Of a DNA stretch of 64,000 nucleotides, positions 44,620 to 54,657 are shown in pieces. Every line of letters begins with the position of its first letter. Within the stretch, counting starts at the first letter, position 1. The DNA is taken from contig JANQPP010000047.1 of assembly GCA_028289405.1 (NCBI GenBank), positions 1 through 64,000 on the forward strand. The letters are read 5' to 3'. This DNA comes from Pirellulales bacterium (GTDB taxonomy: Bacteria; Planctomycetota; Planctomycetia; Pirellulales; JANQPP01). The notes under the pieces are model-generated. The model saw only the letters and a program-made list of their open reading frames with translations. It was not told the origin of the DNA and did not search any database. The translations under genes and the position numbers were made by a program.

Positions 44620-45492
44620 TTATCTTTTCAGGCTCACGCTATCTTCCGAAGGGAAATCGCGCGGCAGGTCGGTTTGCGTCACCTCTCCCGTGGCAGCCCA
44701 TTCGGTTCCTCGCTGCAACGTGACAATGAAGCCGATGCAGTTCATGGAATGGGAACTATGCCCCATCGGCGTGTGGAAGACGCGCCCCTTGCCATACGTC
44801 AAGGTGAAGATCATCGGTTCGTGCTGACCCGTGCCCCCCTGTTCGGGATCGGCATAAGCCGTGGCGAGCAGGTTGATATTTTGGGCGGGTCCCCGCAGCC
44901 GGTCGTAGAGTTCGTCCTTGGCATGCATCCAAGCCCGAGGCATGCCCCGCGTGATGGGATGGTCGGGATCCCGCACGACGACCTGGAAATCGTGCTGCTT
45001 GCCATGGCTGCCAGAGGCTCCAGGTAACTGTTCGATGACCGCTTTTCCATCTCGGTAACGCAGATAGGGGCCCGATTGCGGAGTTCGCCCACCCCAGCCG
45101 CCCAAGCCGATCATCTCGTTGAATTCCGGCCAATCCCCGAACGCATTGTTGGCCGCGTGCACAATCACCAGGCCGCCCCCTTCGCGCATATACTTCACGA
45201 ACGATTCTCGAGTCCGTCGGGGCCATGCGTCTCCGTTGTAGTTGGAAACAATGACATCGTACTGGCTCCAGTCCGGCTGGAAGCTGCTCATGTTGCTCCC
45301 CTTTGGTGGCGTCGTTTCCACTTCCACGCTGAACAGGCCCGCGTCTTCCAGAGCATTTCGAAGCAGCGGCGTCGTGGATCGCCAGTCGTGGTTGTTTTGG
45401 CCATCCACGATCAGTGCCCGCAGTTCCGGTTCGGCTTGCGCCCCATTTGCCACGAAAAACGCCAACAGGCAAAGAATGAATTTGCGGTACAT
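44620..45492 (-). CDS. ThuA-domain protein, exported
   Basis: The 290-residue product from the ATG at 45492 (AAGGA upstream) has a signal peptide (FILCLLAFFVANGAQA) and a ThuA-like domain: ALIVDGQNNHDWRSTTPLLR, QYDVIVSNYNGDAWP, and GGGLVIVHAANNAFGDWPEFNEMIGLGGWGG. ThuA-like proteins have a glutamine-amidotransferase-like fold and occur next to sugar-utilisation genes in planctomycetes; their reaction is largely unknown. The neighbours are a DUF1501 protein and a sulfatase, consistent with polysaccharide use. It is convergent with the GT2 gene. Confidence 0.9.
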   Translation of the reverse strand: MYRKFILCLLAFFVANGAQAEPELRALIVDGQNNHDWRSTTPLLRNALEDAGLFSVEVETTPPKGSNMSSFQPDWSQYDVIVSNYNGDAWPRRTRESFVKYMREGGGLVIVHAANNAFGDWPEFNEMIGLGGWGGRTPQSGPYLRYRDGKAVIEQLPGASGSHGKQHDFQVVVRDPDHPITRGMPRAWMHAKDELYDRLRGPAQNINLLATAYADPEQGGTGQHEPMIFTLTYGKGRVFHTPMGHSSHSMNCIGFIVTLQRGTEWAATGEVTQTDLPRDFPSEDSVSLKR

Positions 45493-45627
45493 GCAAGGCG
45501 ATCCTTGTGAATTGCTGATCAACGAATGTGGGAGATTTTTTATGCTCGGAAGTTTATCGAGCGTCAAGCCGCAGTGTAGCGGTAATTTCGCCAAATCCCA
45601 ACCAACACGCTATATAGCCGTCGCGGG

Positions 45628-47034
45628 CTACGCAAAAACTTCCCGAATCGGTTGGCCGCTGGCAACCCGATGTGGCCGGTCCAACGTGTCGTGGATTTCC
45701 GTCTCCGGTGGAATGCCGAAACGCCAAAAAATTGTCGCCGCTAGGTCCGCCGGCGTCACCGGGCTTTCGGCCGGATAGGCGCCGATGCGGTCGCTACTGC
45801 CGTGAACGAAACCGCCCTGGCAACCTCCCCCGGCCAGTAGTACGGAATAGCAGTCGGGCCAATGGTCACGGCCGCCGTTAGGATTGATCTGCGGAGTCCT
45901 GCCGAACTCTCCCGTAACCACGACGAGCGTGGTATCGAGCAGCCCCCGCTCGTCCAAATCTTGAATCAGCGCGGCCAGGCCACGGTCCGCCGCGGGCAGC
46001 AAGAATTTTTTGTGTTGTCCAAAGTTGTCGGCGTGAGCGTCCCAATTTTGGCCCTGCTGTTTGTAGTCATAGACATTCACGAAGGGCACGCCCGCCTCCA
46101 CCAACCGCCGTGCCAACAGCAAGTTTTGTCCGCGCATGTTTTGTCCCGCCGCGTTTGCCGCGCCGACTCCTCCGCCAGTCGTCGGAAGGTCGTACAATCC
46201 GTAACGTTCTCTCGTTCGTTGATTTTCACGCTCGATGTCTAGGGCGTCGCGGAGTTTCCGCGCGGATAGCAAGCCGACGGCCCGTTGGTGGAGTTGCTCC
46301 CATTGTTTCGCTTGGTCGGAAATCCTCGCCAAATCGAATTTGGTTTCAAAGTCACGTAGCAGTTCCAAGCGCTCTTCGATCCGCGAAAAGGGGAGGTCGT
46401 CTGGCCTTTCCAACATTTTCGCGCGGTACGAAATGGAAGCGGGATCCGCGATGACTTGAAAGGGATCGAATTTGCGCCCGAGAAACCCGCCGCCCTGGCA
46501 AGGCACGTCGATCACGTTATGAAACACCCAGGGGAGCGCGGCATGGGCGACATCGAGCTGCTTATGCTCCCATAAATGGCTCAATGTGCCGCCGAAGCTG
46601 GGATAGAACTGGCTCACCGGCGAAAAAATCTCGCGGTCGCCCAGTGGCGACGGGTAGCCAGTCAAGACTTCGATCGAAGCGGAATCATGCAGCCGGTTTT
46701 GGTGATGCATGCTGCGAATGAGCGAAACCTTGTGCATCACCTGGGAAAGGTGTGGCAGGTGTTCGCAAACGGCCAATCCCGGCACGGACGTGCCAATCGG
46801 CTTGAACTCGCCTCGAACCGTGATAGGCGCGTCCGGCTTCATGTCGAACGTATCCAAATGGCTCGGTCCGCCATATTGGAAGATGAAAATACAAGCGTTG
46901 ATCCGCGCACGATGCGGGGCCGGAGCCTGTTTTTCGGCATGTGCTTGGGCACGCAGCAGGCCGCCCCAACTCAGACCCATCAATGTCGTGGATGCCGACG
47001 ACAGGAACGCGCGACGGGAAGTCGATGGCGCCAT
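45628..47034 (-). CDS. DUF1501 protein with Tat-type signal
   Basis: The 468-residue protein has a twin-arginine-like N-terminus (STSRRAFLSSASTTLMGLSW), so it may be exported folded. DUF1501 features are clear: CIFIFQYGGPSHLDTFDMKPDAP, HKVSLIRSMHHQNRLHDSAS, LIQDLDERGLLDTTLVVVTGEFGRTP and NGGRDHWPDCYSVLLAGGGCQGG. These are alkaline-phosphatase/sulfatase-like folds, and the family is very common in planctomycetes; the reaction is not established. It precedes the ThuA gene and follows the large sulfatase gene, all on the minus strand. Confidence 0.94.
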   Translation of the reverse strand: MAPSTSRRAFLSSASTTLMGLSWGGLLRAQAHAEKQAPAPHRARINACIFIFQYGGPSHLDTFDMKPDAPITVRGEFKPIGTSVPGLAVCEHLPHLSQVMHKVSLIRSMHHQNRLHDSASIEVLTGYPSPLGDREIFSPVSQFYPSFGGTLSHLWEHKQLDVAHAALPWVFHNVIDVPCQGGGFLGRKFDPFQVIADPASISYRAKMLERPDDLPFSRIEERLELLRDFETKFDLARISDQAKQWEQLHQRAVGLLSARKLRDALDIERENQRTRERYGLYDLPTTGGGVGAANAAGQNMRGQNLLLARRLVEAGVPFVNVYDYKQQGQNWDAHADNFGQHKKFLLPAADRGLAALIQDLDERGLLDTTLVVVTGEFGRTPQINPNGGRDHWPDCYSVLLAGGGCQGGFVHGSSDRIGAYPAESPVTPADLAATIFWRFGIPPETEIHDTLDRPHRVASGQPIREVFA

Positions 47035-47155
47035 GGAAGTGCCTCGATTCTACGAACGAAACGGTAGGGCCAAAAATGGCGTTTTCAGGCGAGATGCGGT
47101 CGGTGGGCCCGCGATGTGCGGTAGGTGCTTCAGTCATAACAACTTCAGCAGCGGT

Positions 47156-48961
47156 CTACAATGCCCCCTGCCTTTCCAGGATCACTGCTTTGACTTCGAG
47201 ATCTGCCTCGGACGGAGCTTGCGGGACATTGATTTCCACCTGGGTCGTGCCCACCGGAAGGTCCCAGATGCCCAAATCCAATCTCCCCCACAATTGTTCA
47301 TAGACTTCCTTGCGGGGTACGTGATCCGGGCTCGTCACGCGGGTTGCCCGAAACGGTTCCCGCACCGAGGCATTCCGTGGGGTTCCGGCAATTTGGGCCT
47401 GAATCTCCACGCCCTCTGCTTCCGGGGCGGCGGCGTATCGCAAGGTAGCGCGATAACGGCCTGGCGTGACCGTGTTGATCTCCCAACGGGCAGAACCGTC
47501 CGCCTGTCCCCAATCGACAATCCAATCATTTGCCCAGCCGGCGCGGCCATGATAGCGCAGTTCTCCATCCAAAACGGCTTCATGAGCCGGGAGAACCACC
47601 ACGGGCCAGCCGGGATGCCCCACTTCGGTGGGGATGGCCGTGAAGCCTTCTCGCGTCACGTCTTGAAACCAATCCTCGTAGGCGGAACTTAGCTTTTCGA
47701 GCATGCCCGGATAGTCGGACGCGACGTCGCGTTCTTGGCCGGGGTCCGCCTGCATGTCGAAGAGTTGCCATGATTCGCGCTCCCGCACGGCCCGCCAGCG
47801 CTGCGTTCGCACGGACCCAGGAGACTTTTCCACGCGTCCGCCGCGCGCGTGGTGCGTGAAGATCATCCGCTCGGGTAAGGAATCTTGCTGATCCAACAGC
47901 AGAGGGGCCAGGCTCTGGCCGTCCAGCGCGAGGCCGTCTTGCAAGGGAATGCCACACAGTTCCGCCAACGTGGGGAGGAGGTCGATATGGGCGGCGACTT
48001 GCGTGACCACTTTTTCTTGCGGTATCCGCCCGGGCCAACGGACGAAACAAGGCACGCGAATGCCCCCTTCATGCACGCTTCCCTTGCGGCCTCGCATGCC
48101 GCCGTTGAAGCGGTCTCCGTTCGGACCGTTGTCGGTGAGGAAAATTACGATGGTGTTTTCCATGAGGCCGAGGTCGTCCAACTCCGCCAGCATGCGGCCT
48201 ACGTGGAAATCGATGTTCTCGCACATTGCGTAGGCACATGCCGTCGTGCTGGGGAGGCCCCGCGTGGCATACTTGTTGAACCAAGCGTCGGGCACTTGCC
48301 AAGGAGTGTGCGGAGTGTTGTAGGGTACATAACAGAAAAAAGGGCCGTCACCATGGTCTCGCATGAAAGCAATCGCGGCATCGGTGAGCACGTCGATGAT
48401 GTAACCTTGCGTGCGGCGGGGGCGGCCTTGGATTTCGAGCGTCGTATCAAAGTAGTTGTTCCAGTGTCCGTCGCAAAAGCCCACGAAGCGCTGAAACCCT
48501 TGCCCCAGCGGATGGTGCGGAAAGTGAGCGCCGTTATGCCATTTTCCGAAACAGCCCGTGGCGTAACCCGCGCCGAGAAACATTTCGGCCAAGGTGGTTT
48601 CCTCCGCCCGCATCGTTTCCTTCGCGCGCGTGACCCCATGCGTGCCGGTTCTCAAATGGTAGCGGCCCGTGAGCAGGCTGGCTCTGGTCGGGGCGCACAC
48701 GGGGCTGACAAAAAACCGGTCCAGCCGGGCTCCCTCTTCGGCTAAACGGTCGAGCGTGGGCGTGGCCAGCCACGGGTTACCATGCGATTGGATATCCCCC
48801 CAACCTTGATCATCGGTCATGATCAACAGCACGTTGGGGTGGTCCGCTGCCGCCCAGGCAACTCTCGCCGAGGATGCCAATTCCAGGCATGCGCATACGA
48901 CGGTTAATGAGACGAACAGCGTGACGGCGCGGGATCGAATCATGGTGGATGCCATGGGCAT
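47156..48961 (-). CDS. Exported arylsulfatase with extra C-terminal domain
   Basis: The 601-residue protein has a signal sequence, HPNVLLIMTDDQGWGDIQSHGN with the metal-binding Asp pair, and C89-A-P-T-R, the formylglycine-forming motif. Further conserved blocks are CFGKWHNGAHFP and IVIFLTDNGPNGDRF. After the sulfatase fold (to about 450) there is an extra C-terminal region of about 150 residues (VVVLPAHEAVLDGELRYHGR; PGRYRATLRYAAAPEAEGVEI), a beta-sandwich that could bind carbohydrate. Starts at Met1, Met3 or Met7 are all possible. It lies just upstream of the DUF1501 gene. Its substrate is likely a sulfated polysaccharide. Confidence 0.94.
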   Translation of the reverse strand: MPMASTMIRSRAVTLFVSLTVVCACLELASSARVAWAAADHPNVLLIMTDDQGWGDIQSHGNPWLATPTLDRLAEEGARLDRFFVSPVCAPTRASLLTGRYHLRTGTHGVTRAKETMRAEETTLAEMFLGAGYATGCFGKWHNGAHFPHHPLGQGFQRFVGFCDGHWNNYFDTTLEIQGRPRRTQGYIIDVLTDAAIAFMRDHGDGPFFCYVPYNTPHTPWQVPDAWFNKYATRGLPSTTACAYAMCENIDFHVGRMLAELDDLGLMENTIVIFLTDNGPNGDRFNGGMRGRKGSVHEGGIRVPCFVRWPGRIPQEKVVTQVAAHIDLLPTLAELCGIPLQDGLALDGQSLAPLLLDQQDSLPERMIFTHHARGGRVEKSPGSVRTQRWRAVRERESWQLFDMQADPGQERDVASDYPGMLEKLSSAYEDWFQDVTREGFTAIPTEVGHPGWPVVVLPAHEAVLDGELRYHGRAGWANDWIVDWGQADGSARWEINTVTPGRYRATLRYAAAPEAEGVEIQAQIAGTPRNASVREPFRATRVTSPDHVPRKEVYEQLWGRLDLGIWDLPVGTTQVEINVPQAPSEADLEVKAVILERQGAL

Positions 48962-49087
48962 TTCCTGGGGTTTTGGTCAGCCCACCATCATAAGGGGGCA
49001 TCAGCTTCCATGCACCAAGATTCCCCTGAATGCATTTCAACGCCCTATTTCACTGAGCCACATCCCACGAACTGAAATCAACCGGCG

Positions 49088-50695
49088 TCAGGGGATCGTG
49101 CGCGATTCCATCCGGGAAGCAACCGTGGGGAGAACGGGCGTGCGACCTGGCTCAACATCTGGCGTGGGCAAATCCTGCGCGATGCGGATCAGATCCGTTT
49201 GGGCCGCTTGGTCCACACGCTGCGCCATGGCTTGTGGAAAAATGCCCATGCCCACGATCAAGATGGCCGGCGCTGCCATGGCAGCCCACGTCCATGGCGA
49301 GGAATTGGTTTCCTTCGCCGTGGCTCGTACGGGCTCGTACATTCGCAAAACCACGCGGAGTACGCCTACCCATACGAGCAGAGACGAAAAGACCATGGCG
49401 GCGGCCAGCAGCAGAAAATGGATCGTGAAGGGATTGTCACCTAGCGGGGGCTGCCAAGCCACTCGCAACATGCCCAACAGCAAATGCAGTTTGCTCCAAA
49501 ATCCTACTAGTAGTGGCGCGCCGGCCATGCTCAACAATCCGAGCGTGGCACACGCGGCAATGCCGGGACGCGCCGAAGCCATGCCTTGAAGTTCCTCGAC
49601 ATGCCGCAGTGGGAACCCGCCATTTTCCAGACGCTGTAGTGCCGCGAACACGCATGCGGAGGAGAGCAGGTAACCCAACAGGAAGATCCAGCAATGGCTC
49701 ACGGCGGCGGCCACATCGGCGCCACGAGAGCTGGCCAAGGCAATAGCGAGACCGCCGCAAAATACTCCGCCGTTATGCACCGAAAGATGGGCCAAGAAGC
49801 GTCGGGGAGATCCAGGCTGAAACGCCAGCAGGCCGCTCACGATCATCGACAATACCGAAAGTGCCAAGGCAAGCTGCCAACTCCAGCGGGAGAAAGCTGG
49901 CAGGGCAATCACCACCACCCGCAGCAGGGCGATGCTGCCTGTCAACTTCGCCACGAAATCCAACCAGCCCGCGCTGCTAGCGGAAACGCCCTGAAACACA
50001 TCGCTGAGGTGGAAGTGAAAAGGCACAATGCCAATGCGAAACCCCCAGCCCGCGAAGAGAAGCACGAGTGCCAGCAAGCCCAGCCGCATCTGGCCAGGTT
50101 CCAAGCCGCTGGCCATGGCCGCTTGAATTTCCAGGAGCCGAGTGGTGCCGGTGAGCCCGTAGAGAAAACTCAGGCCGAAAGCCGCGCACCAACAGGACAC
50201 GAAACCGAGCAAAAACAACTTCACGACCGCTTCCCGCCTGCAGCGGTCGTCACTGCCCCGCAGCACATTTCCATATAGCGGAAGCAGCGACAACTCCAGC
50301 CCCAACAGTAGCACCATCACATCCTGCGCTGCCGCCACGCAACCCATCCCAGCCAAGCTGATCAGCGAGCCGGAAATCCCCAAGGCTGGCTCTGTTAGCC
50401 GCCCCTCGGGATACGCCATGGCCACGTAGAGGGTACCCAGAAACAACGCGAAAAAACGGAGGGCCCGCGCGGCCAGATCATGACTCAACTCCCAGTCCAA
50501 AACGGACCCCACGTGCGGCCAAAATTGTGGCGAAACGGCCAGCAACGAGAGCAAGAGCGCAAACACGGCCATCCCCATGGCCGCCCACCATACGGCGCGG
50601 GGCGTCATGAATTTGCGTTCCCCCCAGCTCAGCAAGACTCCCGTTGTGAATAACAGGAATTCCGGCAGCAGTGGATGCCACGTCGGAAAGTTCAT
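49088..50695 (-). CDS. nuoN: Complex I-like subunit N
   Basis: The 535-residue, about 14-helix protein starts at the ATG at 50695, overlapping the nuoM-like TGA (ATGA). It is the best conserved of the antiporter-like subunits here. The TM5 Glu is kept (LLLGLELSLLPLYG, Glu134), as is the following Lys (EAVVKLFLLG, Lys159) and the TM8 Lys (LDFVAKLTG, Lys250), while the TM7 Lys is an Arg (GWGFRIGIVPFHFHLSDVF, Arg220). So a proton path could still be present in this subunit. It is the last gene of the J-K-L-M-N operon. No peripheral-arm nuo gene is in the window. Confidence 0.85.
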   Translation of the reverse strand: MNFPTWHPLLPEFLLFTTGVLLSWGERKFMTPRAVWWAAMGMAVFALLLSLLAVSPQFWPHVGSVLDWELSHDLAARALRFFALFLGTLYVAMAYPEGRLTEPALGISGSLISLAGMGCVAAAQDVMVLLLGLELSLLPLYGNVLRGSDDRCRREAVVKLFLLGFVSCWCAAFGLSFLYGLTGTTRLLEIQAAMASGLEPGQMRLGLLALVLLFAGWGFRIGIVPFHFHLSDVFQGVSASSAGWLDFVAKLTGSIALLRVVVIALPAFSRWSWQLALALSVLSMIVSGLLAFQPGSPRRFLAHLSVHNGGVFCGGLAIALASSRGADVAAAVSHCWIFLLGYLLSSACVFAALQRLENGGFPLRHVEELQGMASARPGIAACATLGLLSMAGAPLLVGFWSKLHLLLGMLRVAWQPPLGDNPFTIHFLLLAAAMVFSSLLVWVGVLRVVLRMYEPVRATAKETNSSPWTWAAMAAPAILIVGMGIFPQAMAQRVDQAAQTDLIRIAQDLPTPDVEPGRTPVLPTVASRMESRTIP

Positions 50696-52347
50696 AACGT
50701 CGACCTCCCTGCCTCGGAAGCAATCTTGGTTTGGACGTCCGATGGCGGCCATGAGCCCGCGCCATCTTCCGCCATGGGAAGCATCGATTCATCCACGGGT
50801 GGCAAGGCGGACGGCGGACCAAGCAGCTCGAGTGCCGAACGTGTTCCACGCCAAAACAGGTGCGGGAACAGGCCCAACACAAAGCTGCCAACGATCAGCG
50901 GAACGACGAAAATTGCCGCCCGGAATGTCCCCTGAGGCATTGCCGCCTGTTGAGGCTTTGGCGTCACGATATGTACGCGTGAGGGAAAATCTGGAAAGCC
51001 TCGCAGAATTCCTCCTGCCGCGAGAAGCAAAGCGGCAACTCCCGCCACCGACGTAAGGCCCACTGCCCAGCGCCAAGTTGCCTGCTCCATGCCGAGGGCG
51101 GATTGCATGACACCCACCAGCACCAACGCATTGCCCACGAATATGCCGCTACCGGGAACACCGGCACACACGAACACGGCCCACATCCCGAGGCCACTCG
51201 TGGAGTTTCCCTGACTTGGATGCTTGATACCGCTGGCAGCGTGGTCACTGAGTTCGGGATCCAGCAGCCACCTCGCCGCGTTGGCAAGACTGTATGCGAC
51301 CAACGACAAAGCGGCACCCTGCACGGCTACGGAGTTTAACGTCACGAAGCCGAGCAACACGATCGACATTTGGGCCAGCGACCAATAAGACCATCGTCGT
51401 GAAGCGTCGAAGGCATCCCAACAGCGGAATCCGTGGAATAGCAGGCCCGCCACACTAAAGATGAGTAACAGGTGGAGTGCATCGATCGCGGTGGAAGAAA
51501 ACCAAGGTAGCGCCGTTCGCGTGAGCCCATACAAGGGCAAAGGCAGCACGAGTGATCCCAGCACGACGCGCGACGATGCTGGGGAAGCGGCCTGTAGCGA
51601 GACATACCAGCCATGGAATGGGAAGCAGGCCGTCTTCAGCAGAAAGCCCGCGAATAGTGCCCAGAACAACACCATGGCTTGCGTGCCCGGCAAGCGGTTC
51701 CAGGCAAACCAGCCGGTCAATTCCTCCATGTCGAAGGACATGACGGGAATCGGAGATTGCCACCCCGTCGCCGAGTGGAGGAAATGCCAGGCGACCGTGC
51801 CGGCCAACCCCAACAGCAGCAATCCACTCCCCGCCAGGGACGTGCCGATAAACCCCCAAATTTGACGGGTGTCTACATCCGCATGTATCCAGCACACGAG
51901 CCACAACAGCCAGACGACTTCCAAACAGACGAAGAACAACACCACGTCGCGTGCCGTGAAGGCCATCATCAGTGCTGCTTCCAGCAACAGTAATGGCGCG
52001 ATGTCTCGTAGGCTCGTCCGCGCGCTGGCAAAGATTTGAGAAAGGGCCGCGGCAGTGACAAAACTCGTCAACAACAGCCAGCACAGGCTCCAGCCATCCA
52101 CGCCCACATGAAAAGTGATGCGGGCTTCACCCAGCCGCCACCAATCGGCTTGATAGCTGGCCACGTCTCCCGAGGCGAAAGAAAGCGGCCAGATTCGCCA
52201 GGTAAGCCCGAGCACGAGCAAGAAGGTGATCCAGGCCATGCCTGTCGCCACGCGGCGCATGAACCCAGTCCCCAGCGGCTCGGCGGCCCAGGCCAAACCG
52301 GCGCCCACCAAAGGGGACATCAACAAGCACAAAAGCAGAAAGCTCAT
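50692..52347 (-). CDS. nuoM: Divergent complex I-like subunit M
   Basis: This 551-residue membrane protein has 13-14 helices. Compared by eye with NuoM, the TM5 Glu is kept (VCLEVVWLLW, Glu143), the TM7 Lys is kept (FLLKTACFPFHGW, Lys238), but the TM8 Lys is replaced: VLGSLVLPLPLYGLTR has Pro269 where NuoM has the Lys of GVLLKLGTYGLLR. The His/Lys region of TM12 is also unrecognisable. The nuoN-like start overlaps its stop (ATGA). It belongs to a divergent planctomycete complex I-like set rather than a standard one. Confidence 0.82.
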   Translation of the reverse strand: MSFLLLCLLMSPLVGAGLAWAAEPLGTGFMRRVATGMAWITFLLVLGLTWRIWPLSFASGDVASYQADWWRLGEARITFHVGVDGWSLCWLLLTSFVTAAALSQIFASARTSLRDIAPLLLLEAALMMAFTARDVVLFFVCLEVVWLLWLVCWIHADVDTRQIWGFIGTSLAGSGLLLLGLAGTVAWHFLHSATGWQSPIPVMSFDMEELTGWFAWNRLPGTQAMVLFWALFAGFLLKTACFPFHGWYVSLQAASPASSRVVLGSLVLPLPLYGLTRTALPWFSSTAIDALHLLLIFSVAGLLFHGFRCWDAFDASRRWSYWSLAQMSIVLLGFVTLNSVAVQGAALSLVAYSLANAARWLLDPELSDHAASGIKHPSQGNSTSGLGMWAVFVCAGVPGSGIFVGNALVLVGVMQSALGMEQATWRWAVGLTSVAGVAALLLAAGGILRGFPDFPSRVHIVTPKPQQAAMPQGTFRAAIFVVPLIVGSFVLGLFPHLFWRGTRSALELLGPPSALPPVDESMLPMAEDGAGSWPPSDVQTKIASEAGRSTL

Positions 52348-52389
52348 AAACTACAAAGTTACGCAAGTCGTGCGACGTTCGCGCGAGTG

Positions 52390-54546
52390 TCAGTCCGGAT
52401 AAACGATGAAAATCATTCCCAGCATGGCCAGTATTCCAGCGACCGCCGCCAGCAAATAGAATTGCACGATGCCGGTTTGCAAAGGACGCAACCGTATCCT
52501 CACCGCGCGTAGGGGATCCACGGCATGGTCTTGCAGCGGAGTAATGATGAACTTCTCCAAGCTCAGGGAACAGGCATGGCCCACTCGCGTCACTCCGTTG
52601 GCCACGAATTCCACGGCGCGCTCGGCGTAAAATCCCTGCCGCAGCACGCCATACGGCAAGGGGAAGCTACGTGCCAGCCAATTGGCTTCGGTGCGTGGCC
52701 CCAGAAAAAGGTACGCGGCCAGCCCCACACTTAGCGTGGACGCCACAACGAGCGAGGCGAACATGCCCCAGATATTCACCATCGAGGGAGCCGGGTCTGG
52801 AAACGCCGAGAGAAACGCGGTCTTGTGAAGCAAGTCGTCGGAGATGCTCAGAGAAATTGAGAACAGGCCACCCATGATCGCACCCATGGCCAAAATGACC
52901 AAAGGAATCGTGGCCCAAGTCGATCGTCGTTCGGGACGCCCCATGGATGCAGCCTGTGCCTCGGGAGCCGTGCCATAAAAAGTAAGAAAAAATGCCCGCA
53001 GGATGGCCAAGGCATGCGAGCCGACGGCGGCCAAAGCAAAAGGGATGATCCATGTTCCACCACGTTTCATCTCGTTCGCTTCATGGTCATTCGAAGCGTT
53101 TTCGCTAGCTTCAACGGCGTTGGCTGACCAACGAATCAGCGTGCCTTCCGGAACATTCGGGGCCATCGTAGCAGGACCAGCGGGCGGAGCCCTGAACGCG
53201 GCGATCATCTTTGCGCTGCTCCAAAAACCGGAGAACGGTATCACGCAGGCCAAGGAGAGTCCGCCACAAGCGACGGTCCAGTGCGTGATCGGCATGCGAC
53301 TTCGGAGGCCGCCCAAATATCGGAACTCATCCGCGCTGGAATGGCCTCGCGTGATGTTTTCGCGCGCCAAGAGCCACAGCAGAATCGCCACGAGGAAGGT
53401 ACCGGCATGCTGTAACGCCGCTACGACTCCTTCGGCGCCGGATACGCTCATCGCCGCCGTGATGAGCGCCAATTGCCCTGCCGCCACATAAAGGATCGCG
53501 CTTCCCAGCCGGCTTTGCGTGGCCGCCACCAATCCCCAGGCCAATGCCAGAATGATGGCAACCCATGAGGCGTACTGGGGTATCAGCGTTGTTCCCGTCA
53601 GCCAAGGTTGCCAGCGAGCCAAGAGATAAATGGACGAAGTGGGCACCGCCACGCCGACAATCAGTGCCGTAACCGCGGCAGGCACGGCAGCCTCCAGCGG
53701 AGCCATCGCCTTTATCGAAACGGCCAAGATCCGCGCGAGGACGGCGAGCACAGCCAGCCCTGCCACGACTTCTTGGAGCGTACTGTCCGACACCAACGCT
53801 GCCTGCAAAAAGGATCGTATCACTGAATCCGCGCCTTCCGATTCCGGAGGCGACATGTACGAATTTCCCCCAGACCAAGAGCACAGGCCAATGCTCAACA
53901 ACAGGGCTAATGAACCTAGCCGGTCGATGCCGAAGGCGATTCCTTCTGAGCGGGCTACTGATCTTCCCATGAGCCAGGCGGGCAATAACCAGATAAGCCA
54001 GCCGATGGCGTCCCAACACAACCAAAAGAGCCAGAGGTGATTGACGGTAAATAGCCCGCAGAGCGTGCCGCACAAAAAACCTGCCCAAGCCATGACCTTC
54101 CAGAGAACACCTGCATGCGTTTGAGTGCCCGCCATATGCAGAGTCACCAGCACGGCGGAAATCGTAACGCCCACGAGCATCCAAGCGGAAAGGCCGTCGG
54201 CGAACTGACGGTCATCCAGCACGACATCCGAGGATGGAGTACGGCTAGAAACCGCGGATTCACTTGCTCGCTTTTCCGCCACAAGCTCGGAATGTGTAGA
54301 CCTTCCTAACGGAAACTGCCACGTCCATCGCGGGCTTCCTACGATGGCATTCGTGGAAGCTTCCGCAGGCATCGTCACCAGACGATTCACGGCCAGCGCG
54401 GCCAGGAATAGCGTGGCCAAAGAAACGGCCAACAGAGGAACGAAGCGACTAGGGCGTGGCACCCAAGCCCCGAACACTGCCGTGATTCCAGCCGCGAGCC
54501 AGAATAACAGCGGCAGCCAAATCAACAGGGCCTGGTTGGTTAGCAT
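52390..54546 (-). CDS. nuoL: Degenerate complex I-like subunit L
   Basis: The 718-residue polytopic protein aligns with NuoL through its middle but key residues differ. The TM5 Glu is Asp (FWLCWDAIGWLIW, Asp179). The TM7 Lys is Arg272, and the adjacent HTWLPDAMxGPTPVSALIHA block is degraded (APLEAAVPAAVTALIVGV; Val297 replaces the TM8 His). In TM12 QHAGTFLVAILLW lacks the conserved His and Lys. A C-terminal lateral-helix region and final membrane helix (FYLLAAVAGILAMLGMIFIV) are retained. AAGGA lies upstream of the ATG. It may serve as structure rather than as a pump. Confidence 0.8.
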   Translation of the reverse strand: MLTNQALLIWLPLLFWLAAGITAVFGAWVPRPSRFVPLLAVSLATLFLAALAVNRLVTMPAEASTNAIVGSPRWTWQFPLGRSTHSELVAEKRASESAVSSRTPSSDVVLDDRQFADGLSAWMLVGVTISAVLVTLHMAGTQTHAGVLWKVMAWAGFLCGTLCGLFTVNHLWLFWLCWDAIGWLIWLLPAWLMGRSVARSEGIAFGIDRLGSLALLLSIGLCSWSGGNSYMSPPESEGADSVIRSFLQAALVSDSTLQEVVAGLAVLAVLARILAVSIKAMAPLEAAVPAAVTALIVGVAVPTSSIYLLARWQPWLTGTTLIPQYASWVAIILALAWGLVAATQSRLGSAILYVAAGQLALITAAMSVSGAEGVVAALQHAGTFLVAILLWLLARENITRGHSSADEFRYLGGLRSRMPITHWTVACGGLSLACVIPFSGFWSSAKMIAAFRAPPAGPATMAPNVPEGTLIRWSANAVEASENASNDHEANEMKRGGTWIIPFALAAVGSHALAILRAFFLTFYGTAPEAQAASMGRPERRSTWATIPLVILAMGAIMGGLFSISLSISDDLLHKTAFLSAFPDPAPSMVNIWGMFASLVVASTLSVGLAAYLFLGPRTEANWLARSFPLPYGVLRQGFYAERAVEFVANGVTRVGHACSLSLEKFIITPLQDHAVDPLRAVRIRLRPLQTGIVQFYLLAAVAGILAMLGMIFIVYPD

Positions 54547-54657
54547 GCGATTTCACTTCCTTGCCGCGAAACCGTGGAACTTCCTGTGCGACACCGCAAA
54601 TAGTGAAATGCCGAAAACCACGGATGCCATGACCAGCGGGCGTTGCGGTGCCGCTGC

